A DNA stretch of 10,200 nucleotides from Bacteroidota bacterium (GCA_021812745.1 JAKAMS010000066.1:1-10200), one strand, 5' to 3'; counted from the first letter of the stretch, positions 1-6,422 are shown. Notes: generated by a model not told the origin, from the sequence alone. Made by a program: numbers and translations.

Positions 1-157
1 GAACAAAGGTTAGAGTCATTTCTTGAATTGAAGTAGCCGCTTGGAAGACTGAGATAAAAATTCCGACCACAAGAGAAACCCCGAGCACCGGCAGAAGGAT
101 TAAAAAGGTCGTCCAGAAAACTTCCGTTAAGACTTCAATGATAAGTTCTTCGGTCAT
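1..157 (-). CDS. fliQ: FliQ, flagellar export gate protein (5' part, runs off the window)
   Basis: FliQ is a small two-helix membrane protein that, with FliP and FliR, forms the core gate of the flagellar type III export apparatus in the inner membrane. The ATG is at 157-155 and touches the fliP stop (TAAATG, no gap). A good Shine-Dalgarno site (AAGGAG, about 10 nt upstream) lies inside the 3' end of fliP. The visible 52 residues start MTEELIIEVLTEVF, followed by a hydrophobic helix (about residues 13-38), then the family signature around VFQAATSIQEMTL. The family is usually about 89 residues, so roughly 40% is missing beyond base 1. In this gene order fliR would be expected next. The identification is firm from the signature and the position after fliP. 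Confidence 0.95.
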   Translation of the reverse strand, partial: MTEELIIEVLTEVFWTTFLILLPVLGVSLVVGIFISVFQAATSIQEMTLTFV

Positions 158-922
158 TTACGCAAAGCTCCTTACAAGAGATCCAATTATTAAATTCCAA
201 CCGTCAACAAGAATGAACAACAATATCTTGAAAGGAAGAGAGATCATCATGGGGGGCATCATCATCATACCCATAGACATTAGAATACTAGAGATAATCA
301 TATCTACCATTATGAACGGAATGAAAAGGAAAAATCCCATTATAAATCCAGCGCGCAGTTCGCTAAGTACAAAAGAAGGAATTAATATAATTGTAGAAAC
401 TTCATTCCTGTTTGCCGGTCTTGGCTGATTCGATAAACCAATAAATAGTTCCAGGTCTTCGTCGCGCGTCTGTTTGAACATAAACTGTCTTATTGGTTCT
501 ATTCCTTTGTTATAAGCATCTTCCACATTAATTTTATTTGCCATTAACGGTTTGAGTGCTTCGTCGTTAACTTTATTCCACGTGGGTGCCATAATAAAAA
601 AAGTAACAAAGAGCGCAACCCCAGCCAGGAGTTGAGACGGTGGCATCTGCTGCGTCCCGAGTGCGCTCTTCAAAAAATGCAATACAATTATGATTCTTAA
701 ATATGCGGTTGTCATTATAACAATAGAAGGCGCTAGCGAGAGTACGGTCATCAATAAAAGAATTTGAAGCGTAACCGAAACATCGTTACCGTTTTGCGCT
801 GTGCCGACATCTAAATTTATTTTGGGAAACGGAATTGAAACCGATTTTTGTTGTGCAAAAGAATCTGCGGCAAAAAAGATAAACAGCGCCGCGATAATTA
901 CGAGGAATAATTTCTTGTTCAT
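158..922 (-). CDS. fliP: FliP, flagellar export gate protein
   Basis: FliP is the main subunit of the FliPQR export gate in the inner membrane, through which rod, hook and filament subunits pass. The 254-residue product is close to the usual 245. Residues 1-23 look like a cleavable signal peptide (basic MNKK, hydrophobic core, AxSFA-like end), as known for FliP of other Gram-negative species. The conserved segment with LSLAPSIVIM and GTQQMPPSQLLAG lies at about 61-101, and further membrane helices at about 178-210 and 225-248. The methionine-rich gating loop MGMMMMPP is at 217-224 and is followed by the family motif SLPFKILLFILVDGW. The start overlaps the fliO stop as ATGA (922-919), with only a weak GGGAA upstream, so coupled translation with fliO is likely. 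Nothing is missing. Confidence 0.98.
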   Translation of the reverse strand: MNKKLFLVIIAALFIFFAADSFAQQKSVSIPFPKINLDVGTAQNGNDVSVTLQILLLMTVLSLAPSIVIMTTAYLRIIIVLHFLKSALGTQQMPPSQLLAGVALFVTFFIMAPTWNKVNDEALKPLMANKINVEDAYNKGIEPIRQFMFKQTRDEDLELFIGLSNQPRPANRNEVSTIILIPSFVLSELRAGFIMGFFLFIPFIMVDMIISSILMSMGMMMMPPMMISLPFKILLFILVDGWNLIIGSLVRSFA

Positions 923-1260
923 TTTATTCCCAAATTCTGCTTGAAGATATCTACGAAGTTCAGTTTGTTTTCTTTTGCTAAGCTTTCGGAATCTTGGAAA
1001 GAATTGTAATCCAATTCTTTCAGCAAAGTGATACTGCTCTCACTTATGCCAAGCACAAGGAGTTTGTCCTGAACACGGATAAGAGATAAATATTTTTTGG
1101 GGAGAATTAATTGATTATAAATCACATCAACATTCACAGAGCGTTGTTTTTTTCCACCTAACGAAAACGAATATTTTCTTACAAGAATCAAAACACCGAA
1201 AAGCAATCCTAAAATTAAAACCAGAGGAATGAATGATTTTATAATATCAAAGAATGTCAT
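919..1260 (-). CDS. fliO: FliO, flagellar export gate assembly protein
   Basis: FliO is a small membrane protein that helps the FliP ring assemble; in Bacillus the equivalent gene is called fliZ. The product has 113 residues. A single membrane helix lies at about 10-28 (FIPLVLILGLLFGVLILV), followed by a basic stop-transfer stretch (GGKKQR) and a small cytoplasmic domain containing LILPKKYLSLIRVQDKLLVLG, typical of FliO, in which sequence is otherwise weakly conserved. The ATG shares one base with the fliN stop (TGATG, 1262-1258). AGGA lies about 9 nt upstream inside fliN. The position between fliN and fliP supports the call as much as the sequence does. Confidence 0.9.
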   Translation of the reverse strand: MTFFDIIKSFIPLVLILGLLFGVLILVRKYSFSLGGKKQRSVNVDVIYNQLILPKKYLSLIRVQDKLLVLGISESSITLLKELDYNSFQDSESLAKENKLNFVDIFKQNLGIK

Positions 1261-1646
1261 CAGTTAATATCCTTTACTCTGTTTGCTGGATCAACAAGAC
1301 TGGTAATTCTTATACCGAAATGCTTATCAATTACCACAACTTCACCTTCCGCAATTTTCTTGTTGTTAACAAAAACATCCACCGGCTCGCTGGCAAGTTT
1401 ATCAAGTTCAATTACGTAACCGCGCTCTAATTCAAGAATATCCTTGATTTGCATCTGCGTTCTGCCGAGTTCAATGTAGATATTCATCGGCAGATCTTTT
1501 AAGAAGTGCAATTTTTCGTTAGAGCCGCCGCTTGTTCGGGTAGAATCATCAAATTCTTCGAACTGAGCTATAGAACTGCTTACCGCATTGTCTTTTAGAT
1601 CTTGAGTGTTAGAAGGTTCTATAATTTCGTTTGTATCGTTATCCAT
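1260..1646 (-). CDS. fliN: FliN, flagellar motor switch protein
   Basis: FliN forms the lower part of the C-ring with FliM; it takes part in rotation switching and in docking of the FliH-FliI export complex. I choose the ATG at 1646-1644, giving 128 residues, because GAGG (1655-1652) stands 5 nt before it and overlaps the fliM stop. A longer reading from a TTG at 1676 adds 10 residues, has no clear ribosome site and would overlap fliM by 23 nt. Residues 1-44 are acidic and probably disordered. The SpoA-type domain is at about 46-122, with DLPMNIYIELGRTQM, then VDVFVNNKKIAEGEVVVID and FGIRITSLVDP, the classic FliN ending. There is no CheC-like phosphatase domain, so this is FliN and not FliY. 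Confidence 0.97.
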   Translation of the reverse strand: MDNDTNEIIEPSNTQDLKDNAVSSSIAQFEEFDDSTRTSGGSNEKLHFLKDLPMNIYIELGRTQMQIKDILELERGYVIELDKLASEPVDVFVNNKKIAEGEVVVIDKHFGIRITSLVDPANRVKDIN

Positions 1647-1650
1647 AAAT

Positions 1651-1656
1651 TCCTCA
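1651..1656 (-). promoter_or_regulatory. Ribosome binding site that decides the fliN start
   Basis: The minus strand reads TGAGGAATTTATG at 1656-1644. The TGA is the fliM stop, GAGG (1655-1652) is the Shine-Dalgarno core, and the ATG follows after 5 nt. Such a site favours ATG 1646 over the upstream TTG at 1676 and links fliN translation to the end of fliM. Confidence 0.8.
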
Positions 1657-2640
1657 GAAAGGTTTTGGTTCGTCAATTACTTTTTGTGTTACTTTTATTG
1701 CTTTATGATTGTTAACAGAGCCGATTCTTCCGGAGAATAAAATTTGGCTTCCTGTTCTAACTTTTTGATCATCACTAATTTTCGTTTCAAGGCGGACAAT
1801 ATCTCCTACTTGCATTTCGAACAATTCTTTTATTGAAAGTTTTGAAGTTCCCATTTCGACTCTAATTGGCAGTAGTGTGCTTGAAAGATGATTTGCCAAA
1901 ACTTCCTTTGCTGTAATACCGTAATATTTAGTTGCTCTAATTGAGGAAAGTTTTTGCGCTGATAATTTTGCAAGGATGTTATCGAAAGCAAAAGTTGCAA
2001 AACAGATGTTCATTAAATATGATTGCTCGCCGATTAATATTTCGAACGAAATCAGCAGTACAGATTCGCTCTGAGATGTTATCTGGGCAAAATCAATATC
2101 CGGCTCAAAACGCTCAAGATTAAATTCAAAATTGTCAACCGTCTGCCATGATTTGCGTAGATCCTGCATAACTCTTTCCGCAACCACACGTAAAACTCTT
2201 TGCTCTATCGGAGTAATTACTTTAGTCTGTTTTGTGCCAAGTCCGTTTCCTCCCAGGAGCTTATCAACAAGCGATAAAGCCAAATCATTATTCAATTCAA
2301 GAATGCCTCTAACGTCTGTGTCTTTAATATCAAAAGTGAAAAGGCATGCCGGATTAGCAACCGATAGTATATACTCTGAATAATAAATTTGATCTACCGA
2401 TGTTACATTAATATTTACAACTGTCTGGAGTTTTGTTACAAGAAAGCCGCTGAAACTTTCCGCAAAATTTTCGAAAATGCTTCTTAGAATTCTAAGCTGA
2501 TTTTTAGAAATTCTGTTGGGCAGACGAAAATCGAAAAGCACCGCTTCTTTTTCGTGGTTGGTCTCAACCTTCTGCTCTGTACCGCTCTTAATATTATTAA
2601 GAAGCTGGTCAATCTCTTGTTGTGATAATATTTCAGGCAT
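1654..2640 (-). CDS. fliM: FliM, flagellar motor switch protein
   Basis: FliM is the C-ring subunit that binds phosphorylated CheY and passes the switching signal to FliG. The 328 residues match the usual length (about 330). The CheY-binding peptide is at the N terminus (ILSQQEIDQLL, residues 4-14). The middle domain, related to CheC/CheX, spans about 35-230 and contains the FliG-contact motif GGNG at 130-133 and LTPIEQRVL-like sequence near 142-150. The C-terminal SpoA domain (about 250-320) carries GTSKLSIKELFEMQVGDIV and SGRIGSVNNHKAIKV. The ATG follows the fliL stop after one nucleotide and has no visible Shine-Dalgarno sequence, so translation probably depends on reinitiation after fliL. 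A chemotaxis pathway with CheY is implied by the intact N-terminal peptide, although no che gene lies in the window. Confidence 0.98.
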   Translation of the reverse strand: MPEILSQQEIDQLLNNIKSGTEQKVETNHEKEAVLFDFRLPNRISKNQLRILRSIFENFAESFSGFLVTKLQTVVNINVTSVDQIYYSEYILSVANPACLFTFDIKDTDVRGILELNNDLALSLVDKLLGGNGLGTKQTKVITPIEQRVLRVVAERVMQDLRKSWQTVDNFEFNLERFEPDIDFAQITSQSESVLLISFEILIGEQSYLMNICFATFAFDNILAKLSAQKLSSIRATKYYGITAKEVLANHLSSTLLPIRVEMGTSKLSIKELFEMQVGDIVRLETKISDDQKVRTGSQILFSGRIGSVNNHKAIKVTQKVIDEPKPF

Positions 2641-2641
2641 A

Positions 2642-3199
2642 TTATTGTAAGATGTATTTACTGAAATAAATTGTGTTGATTTTTACGGTTGGCATTACCT
2701 GCGCAAGCCGTTTAATAATTTCCGTTCTAAGAGTATCGCGGTATGCAATGTTGCCCAACTGCGACATCTCTTTACTGCTCATAACAGATATAACCGCATC
2801 TTTAAGAAGAACTTCTTTTGCTTTTAATTCTTGATTGTCCTTCTCAGTAGGAACATCGAATCCTAGAGATGATAAGAGATATCTTTTGCCGTCTGTCTTT
2901 GCCGGATTAACAAGAATCTCTTCAACCATATAAACAAATTTTCCAAGCTCTTTGCTGTTTGCCTGAGGCGGAGCTGCTTCCTTTTTTGTCTCTGTAGTTG
3001 CAGGTTCTGCCACAGAGTGATTCATTTGAACTCTGTTCAGCAAAAAATTTGCGGTTATAAAATAGACAGCTATAAGCTGTACGATGAAGATTGGAATCCC
3101 AAACAATAAAATTTTAAGATTCAATCCCTTCTTTTCTTTCGGCTGAGCTAATGTTTCGTCAACCTTGGTTTCTTTTATTTCTTCTTTTGTCTGTTCCAT
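2642..3199 (-). CDS. fliL: FliL, flagellar basal body-associated protein
   Basis: FliL is a single-pass inner-membrane protein that surrounds the stator units and supports torque. The product has 185 residues, slightly longer than the enteric protein (about 155). A charged cytoplasmic tail (1-27) is followed by a membrane helix at about 28-54 and a periplasmic part. The linker at 60-82 is rich in Ala, Pro, Glu and Thr. The conserved domain covers about 85-185, with VYMVEEILVNPA, KRYLLSSLGFDV and the C-terminal INTIYFSKYILQ, typical of FliL. ATG 3199 is the first start after an in-frame stop at 3217-3215. No Shine-Dalgarno sequence is visible, and the only large gap of the cluster lies directly upstream. 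Confidence 0.93.
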   Translation of the reverse strand: MEQTKEEIKETKVDETLAQPKEKKGLNLKILLFGIPIFIVQLIAVYFITANFLLNRVQMNHSVAEPATTETKKEAAPPQANSKELGKFVYMVEEILVNPAKTDGKRYLLSSLGFDVPTEKDNQELKAKEVLLKDAVISVMSSKEMSQLGNIAYRDTLRTEIIKRLAQVMPTVKINTIYFSKYILQ

Positions 3200-3209
3200 A
3201 GTGCTGAAT

Positions 3210-3238
3210 AAATTTCAATTGCTGTGCCATTGAAATTT
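3210..3238 (-). repeat. Perfect inverted repeat just upstream of fliL
   Basis: A 10-bp perfect inverted repeat (AAATTTCAAT at 3210-3219 and ATTGAAATTT at 3229-3238) encloses a 9-nt spacer and ends 10 nt before the fliL ATG. It could be an AT-rich hairpin in the leader or an operator. The spacer and proximal arm on the minus strand read TGGCACAGCAATTGA, which resembles a sigma-54 site (TGGCAC-N5-TTGC) except for the last base. A start from such a site would leave a leader of only about 4-5 nt, so I regard this as unproven. Confidence 0.55.
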
Positions 3239-3392
3239 CGTTCAGAAACAGAGATTGATGCGCCCGGAGAAGTCTTCTTTGGCTAATATTCGTCAGTTGG
3301 ATTCATCCCGACAAAATTTAGCACGGATTAAAGATTTGAAGTGAAATAAGAAACCGATAGTTACTTATCCATTATTCAAGTTTTCAAAAAGA

Positions 3393-3474
3393 AATGGGGC
3401 TGAAGAAAAAGTGATTCTCCGTAGGAGTCCTACGGACAAAATTATCTGTATCCTAACTTTTTCCTCAGCCCATT
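3393..3474 (-). repeat. Nested hairpin: MITE-like element and/or terminator after flgE
   Basis: The outer arms 3397-3412 and 3456-3471 pair over 16 positions. The single mismatch (3404 with 3464) becomes a G-U pair in minus-strand RNA but A-C in plus-strand RNA, so the fold fits the flagellar transcript. A bulged G (3396) allows three more pairs out to 3393 and 3474. Inside sits a second perfect palindrome, TCCGTAGGA-G-TCCTACGGA (3418-3436). In transcript direction the structure starts about 30 nt after the flgE stop and is followed by AUUUCUUUUUG, a U-rich run as in a rho-independent terminator. The roughly 82-bp size, terminal inverted repeats and lack of coding content also fit a miniature mobile element or REP-type repeat. 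No target-site duplication is evident. Confidence 0.65.
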
Positions 3475-3504
3475 CTGTGATGTGTGCCGTAAGATGAAGA
3501 AAAT

Positions 3505-5244
3505 TTATCTAATCAAATTTGTAATTTCTTGAAGCAATGCGTCTGCCGTTGTTACCACACGTGCATTTGCCTGGAATCCTCTCTGTGAGACAATCATCTT
3601 TGTAAACTCTTCGGACAAGTCCACATTTGATTGCTCGAGTGCGCCCGATTGAACTGTTGTATTTGATTCTTCGCCTAGAGTTACAATACGCGGTTCGCCG
3701 CTGTTTGCATAAGCTGTGTACATATTATCGCCTACGCTTATCAAGCCGTTAAGGTTATTGAATGTAGCGACCATTATCTGGGCAAGACTTTTTGAACTAC
3801 CGTTCGAGAAGATTCCCACAACGTTTCCATACTGATCGATGTTCATGTTTGAAAGAGAAGCAGACGGAGAACCATTCTGAGATAGAGCGCTTACTACAGA
3901 TGAAGAAGATGTCTGTGTTATGCCGCCGAATCCGCTGCCGAAATTAAGATCTATAACTGTTGAATTAGCGCCGCCTTTTGGTATGAATGTCATCTGTGGA
4001 TTGTTCGGTGAAATATTTGCAGGATCCAAAGTACCATCTGCGTTAAATAAGATTGTGCCCGTTGTTGATTCAGACTTTCCGGAAGCAGTACTGGTTCCCG
4101 GAACGGAGGCTGTCCATGTCCACGTATTATCCGCTATTTTCGAGTATTTAAGTGTTACCTGATGCGCGGTACCTAATGAATCGAATACTGTTACTGAACC
4201 GCTTACAACGTTTGGAATTCTATTATTATCAGCCGATACGCTCAATGTTGCGGTCGCGGAATTGGCTGTTACAGTTGATGCGTCGAATGTAAAATCTATA
4301 TTGCTAGTTGGTATATTAATGCGGTTTGCTACTCCGGCCGTGAAAATTGCCTTGGAGGTAGCATCAAGTGTAAAGTTTCCGGCTCCGTCATCAACAAATT
4401 TTAATGCTGGTATAGTTCCCGTTCCACCAGCAACAGCCGTACCTGTTGAATCCACTAAATTGTAATTTAATGTATAAGTAGCATTCGCCGGAACGGCCGG
4501 TGGACCTACGACTGCAGCTGCTGTCGCAGTTTTTGTGTATGAAAGTTCGAGTGTGAACGGATCTCCATACTCATTGAATACAGTAACTTTTGAAGGAGAC
4601 GTTGTATCAACAGCAGGAGCTACTGCCGGAGCTACTACTAATGCAGAAGAATTTATGTTTCCTCTTTGAGTTACAACCTGGGTCCGGGTTAATTCAGAGT
4701 TACTTTTTAAGTTGCCGCCCCATTTAATTGATGTGGTTGAAATTGCGGGCAGCTTTAAATTTGTGTCGATAACGATATCTTCAAGATTGTTTCCCGGAGG
4801 AATCACACCGTCAGAATTTGCTACTTTACCCTGAACAACTGCACCGTTCTGAGGACTTACTAATTTTCCTTTTGCGTCAAAAACAAATGCGCCTGCTCTT
4901 GAAAAGAATGTTTGTCCGTTGCTTTTTTGAACAAACATTCCGGGACCCTGCAGAGCGAGATCCGTTGTAATGCCTGTTCTTTCGAATGTGCCCTGGTTCC
5001 AGTTACGATCTATTGAATTAACTTTCATACCAAGACCTATCTGGAATGAGTTTGTACCGCCGGTTGTTTCTGTTGGGTTTGTACCTGCTTTTACGAACTG
5101 ATTAAAAGTATCGCTGAAAGTAACGCGCGATCCTTTAAAGCCGATTGTGTTTACGTTGGAAATGTTATTTCCGATTACGTCCATCATTGATTGATGATTT
5201 CTTAAACCGGAAACGCCTGCGAAAAGAGATGTTAATAGTGCCAT
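3505..5244 (-). CDS. flgE: FlgE, flagellar hook protein, enlarged
   Basis: FlgE polymerises into the hook, the flexible joint outside the cell; it is exported by the type III apparatus under the FlgD cap. The 579 residues far exceed the enteric protein (about 400). The N-terminal rod/hook helix is at 1-45 (LFAGVSGLRNHQSMMDVIGN, then NNISNVNTIGFKGSR). The D0/D1 strand region is at 70-140 (QGTFERTGITTDLALQGPG). The C-terminal helix is at 540-579 (NVDLSEEFTKMIVSQRGFQA). The centre (about 215-430) contains two related D2-like segments plus linkers rich in Ala, Val and Pro. The ATG is preceded by GGAGG with a 6-nt spacer. The gene is more GC-rich than fliK, explained by its Ala/Gly/Thr-rich protein. 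FlgG is excluded by the gene context and the long variable middle, and FliK-controlled hook length would act on this subunit. Confidence 0.96.
   Translation of the reverse strand: MALLTSLFAGVSGLRNHQSMMDVIGNNISNVNTIGFKGSRVTFSDTFNQFVKAGTNPTETTGGTNSFQIGLGMKVNSIDRNWNQGTFERTGITTDLALQGPGMFVQKSNGQTFFSRAGAFVFDAKGKLVSPQNGAVVQGKVANSDGVIPPGNNLEDIVIDTNLKLPAISTTSIKWGGNLKSNSELTRTQVVTQRGNINSSALVVAPAVAPAVDTTSPSKVTVFNEYGDPFTLELSYTKTATAAAVVGPPAVPANATYTLNYNLVDSTGTAVAGGTGTIPALKFVDDGAGNFTLDATSKAIFTAGVANRINIPTSNIDFTFDASTVTANSATATLSVSADNNRIPNVVSGSVTVFDSLGTAHQVTLKYSKIADNTWTWTASVPGTSTASGKSESTTGTILFNADGTLDPANISPNNPQMTFIPKGGANSTVIDLNFGSGFGGITQTSSSSVVSALSQNGSPSASLSNMNIDQYGNVVGIFSNGSSKSLAQIMVATFNNLNGLISVGDNMYTAYANSGEPRIVTLGEESNTTVQSGALEQSNVDLSEEFTKMIVSQRGFQANARVVTTADALLQEITNLIR
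3955..4600 (-). repeat. Two D2-like segments repeated inside flgE
   Basis: Residues about 218-239 (KVTVFNEYGDPFTLELSYTK) and 350-369 (SVTVFDSLGTAHQVTLKYSK) align without gaps, sharing VTVF, G, TL and YxK positions about 131 residues apart. Each is followed by a stretch with a late Gly/Thr-rich strand (TGTIPALKFVDDGAGNFTLD and TGTILFNADGTLDP). This looks like an internal duplication of the hook D2 fold. The copies are diverged at protein level, so the event is old. The reading as a duplication is my inference from eye alignment. Confidence 0.6.
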
Positions 5245-5250
5245 TTGTAA

Positions 5251-5255
5251 CCTCC
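5251..5255 (-). promoter_or_regulatory. Strong ribosome binding site of flgE
   Basis: GGAGG on the minus strand (5255-5251) stands 6 nt before the flgE ATG (5244). It is among the best Shine-Dalgarno sites in the window, as expected for a subunit needed in more than a hundred copies per hook. It lies about 8 nt after the end of a predicted hairpin. Confidence 0.8.
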
Positions 5256-5262
5256 GTGATTT

Positions 5263-5317
5263 GATTCGGCCTCAGTCAGTCGGCCAAATCCGAGAGCGTC
5301 CTTGGAAGGTCCCGCTC
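5263..5317 (-). promoter_or_regulatory. Two tandem hairpins in the flgE leader
   Basis: In minus-strand RNA, the proximal hairpin pairs 5290-5282 (GATTTGGCC) with 5271-5263 (GGCCGAATC) over 9 positions, including one G-U pair that would be a mismatch in plus-strand RNA, with a 10-nt loop GACTGACTGA. The distal hairpin pairs 5317-5313 with 5298-5294 (GAGCG/CGCTC) and has a small inner CCT/AGG stem. No U-run follows, so this does not look like a terminator. Its place directly before a strong ribosome site suggests a leader that affects translation or mRNA stability of flgE. I do not recognise a known riboswitch class. Confidence 0.5.
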
Positions 5318-5338
5318 AGTTTATAATAAGTTATTTAA

Positions 5339-5719
5339 TTAATATGCAAACACTACACTGTCAATATTAGTAAAAACACTTTCATTTGATTCAGCAACCG
5401 GAATTGCTGTCACTACCGTTTTGTTTGGAATGTTGACTATGAACGCCGTCTTATCCATCATGACCAACGAATCCTTTGCTCCTTTTGCCTCAGCTTTTTC
5501 AACAGCGTTCTGAATTTTGGAAAGATCACTATCGCTTAGTTGAATATTCCTTGATTCGAGCCGCTTCAAAGCGTGATTTGAAAATTTGACCTTCTCGAGT
5601 TCCTCTTTAAAAATTGCATCGAAACTAGAGACAGCTTCTTTTCCAACTTTTCTCGAAGCTGCTTCTGTGTTTCCAACAATCGGAATAAAGGGAACGGAGA
5701 TGCCGTTAATTTCTGCCAT
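5339..5719 (-). CDS. TIGR02530-family flagellar operon protein
   Basis: This 126-residue protein matches the small family found between flgD and flgE in many bacteria with this operon type. Its biochemical role is not established to my knowledge. Residues 1-44 are variable, then follows the conserved core: VKFSNHALKRLESRNIQLSD at 44-63, a helix with KIQNAVEKAEAKGAKDSLVM at 68-87, and a hydrophobic strand pair TAFIVNIPNKTVVTAI at 91-106. There is no signal peptide or membrane helix, so it should be cytoplasmic. The gene has a near-ideal Shine-Dalgarno site (GGGAGGTGA, 5734-5726) that directly follows the flgD stop. The context suggests a role in hook assembly, for example as an export chaperone or regulator, but this is inference only. 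Confidence 0.88.
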   Translation of the reverse strand: MAEINGISVPFIPIVGNTEAASRKVGKEAVSSFDAIFKEELEKVKFSNHALKRLESRNIQLSDSDLSKIQNAVEKAEAKGAKDSLVMMDKTAFIVNIPNKTVVTAIPVAESNESVFTNIDSVVFAY

Positions 5720-5734
5720 TACTTTTCACCTCCC

Positions 5735-6415
5735 TTATTTTGGGTTTGTGTTATTAAGAACTTCAGCAATATCAGCCAGCGAATATTCAGCGCCGCCTAC
5801 AAGAAGAACAGTTCCCTGATCTGTGAAGCGAACACCATCTATAGTTCCAATTTTGTAAATATTTAACGTCATTTTATCGCCGCCCAAGTTTACAGCATCA
5901 ACTTCAAATTTATAATTACCATTCGGTAATTTGTTACCATTATTATCGGTTAAATCCCAGGAAAGTTTATTATTACCTGAGCTTGTTGAAATTCCGTCTA
6001 TAGTTTTTACAAGCGCACCGCTTTCATTATAGATATTAATTTGAGCTGTCTTAGCTTCGGTGGGCAAATTATAACCCAACGTTATGCTATCCTGTCCATT
6101 AACTTTTATATCGCCGCCGCTTAGTTTAACACCTTTACCAATTAACCCGGTTATTAGAGTGTTATTAATTGATTGAGTTAGCGTGGCATTTGCATCAAGA
6201 CTCTGTTTCATATAAGTGTTCAAATTGGTAAGCTGTTCCAGAGAACTAAACTGAGCAAGTTGTGCCGAAAATGCTGTTCCGTCCATTGGATTAAGAGGAT
6301 CTTGGTTCTGCAATTGCGAAATCATCAGTTTCATAAAATCGTCTTTGCCAAGAGATGATTTGCCTGTTGTTTGCTGCGTAGAACTTGCCGAAGTACTTGT
6401 AATTGGATCAACCAT
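5735..6415 (-). CDS. flgD: FlgD, hook-assembly scaffold (hook cap)
   Basis: FlgD forms the cap at the tip of the growing hook and guides FlgE insertion; it is exported and later discarded. Its 226 residues match the usual length (about 230). The conserved N-terminal export and assembly region is at 20-66, with [40 protein letters not shown] and LTNLN. The Tudor-like part is formed by about 87-105 together with the C-terminal 185-220 ([20 protein letters not shown]). Between them is the FlgD Ig-like domain (about 108-175), with [34 protein letters not shown]. The ATG follows the fliK stop by 7 nt; AGGTGA lies just before it and includes the last two bases of that stop (TAGGTGAATTATG), so translation is probably coupled. 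Confidence 0.97.
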   Translation of the reverse strand: MVDPITSTSASSTQQTTGKSSLGKDDFMKLMISQLQNQDPLNPMDGTAFSAQLAQFSSLEQLTNLNTYMKQSLDANATLTQSINNTLITGLIGKGVKLSGGDIKVNGQDSITLGYNLPTEAKTAQINIYNESGALVKTIDGISTSSGNNKLSWDLTDNNGNKLPNGNYKFEVDAVNLGGDKMTLNIYKIGTIDGVRFTDQGTVLLVGGAEYSLADIAEVLNNTNPK

Positions 6416-6422
6416 AATTCAC

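Larger units (their letters stand above)
3200..3504. other. Gene-free gap between flgE and fliL
   Basis: This 305-nt stretch is the only sizeable gap in the cluster. No open frame in it has coding character; the minus-strand frames are broken by stops and only peptides of a few residues would be possible. It contains a long nested hairpin (3393-3474) and a short inverted repeat (3210-3238). Between them, about 3239-3392, I see nothing I can name: no convincing sigma-28 motif and no tRNA. In many bacteria with this gene order flbD, sometimes with motA and motB, stands exactly here. Confidence 0.8.

Noticed and set aside
138..428. Plus-strand open frame of 96 codons
   Set aside because: It lies antisense to fliP, has a low-complexity Ile-rich translation and no ribosome site; fliP is certain.
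3240..3360. Possible remnant of a coding gene upstream of fliL
   Set aside because: All three minus-strand frames were read; they are short or broken and show no FlbD, MotA or MotB motif.
3920..4465. Plus-strand open frames opposite flgE
   Set aside because: They are mirror frames of the Ala/Thr/Gly-rich hook gene and show no family motif or ribosome site.
4616..4639. 12-bp near-tandem repeat in flgE (GGAGCTACT units)
   Set aside because: It only encodes a short Ala-Pro-Val linker (VAPAVAPAV); it is ordinary low complexity and not a distinct element.
5276..5290. Sigma-28-like -10 (GCCGACTG) in the flgE leader
   Set aside because: There is no TAAA-type -35 at the right distance, and the bases are explained by the hairpin stem and loop.
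5321..5349. Sigma-70-like promoter before flgE (TTGCAT, 17 nt, TTATAA on the minus strand)
   Set aside because: The match to consensus is poor in a very AT-rich stretch, and a start from it would cut off the distal leader hairpin; not enough support.
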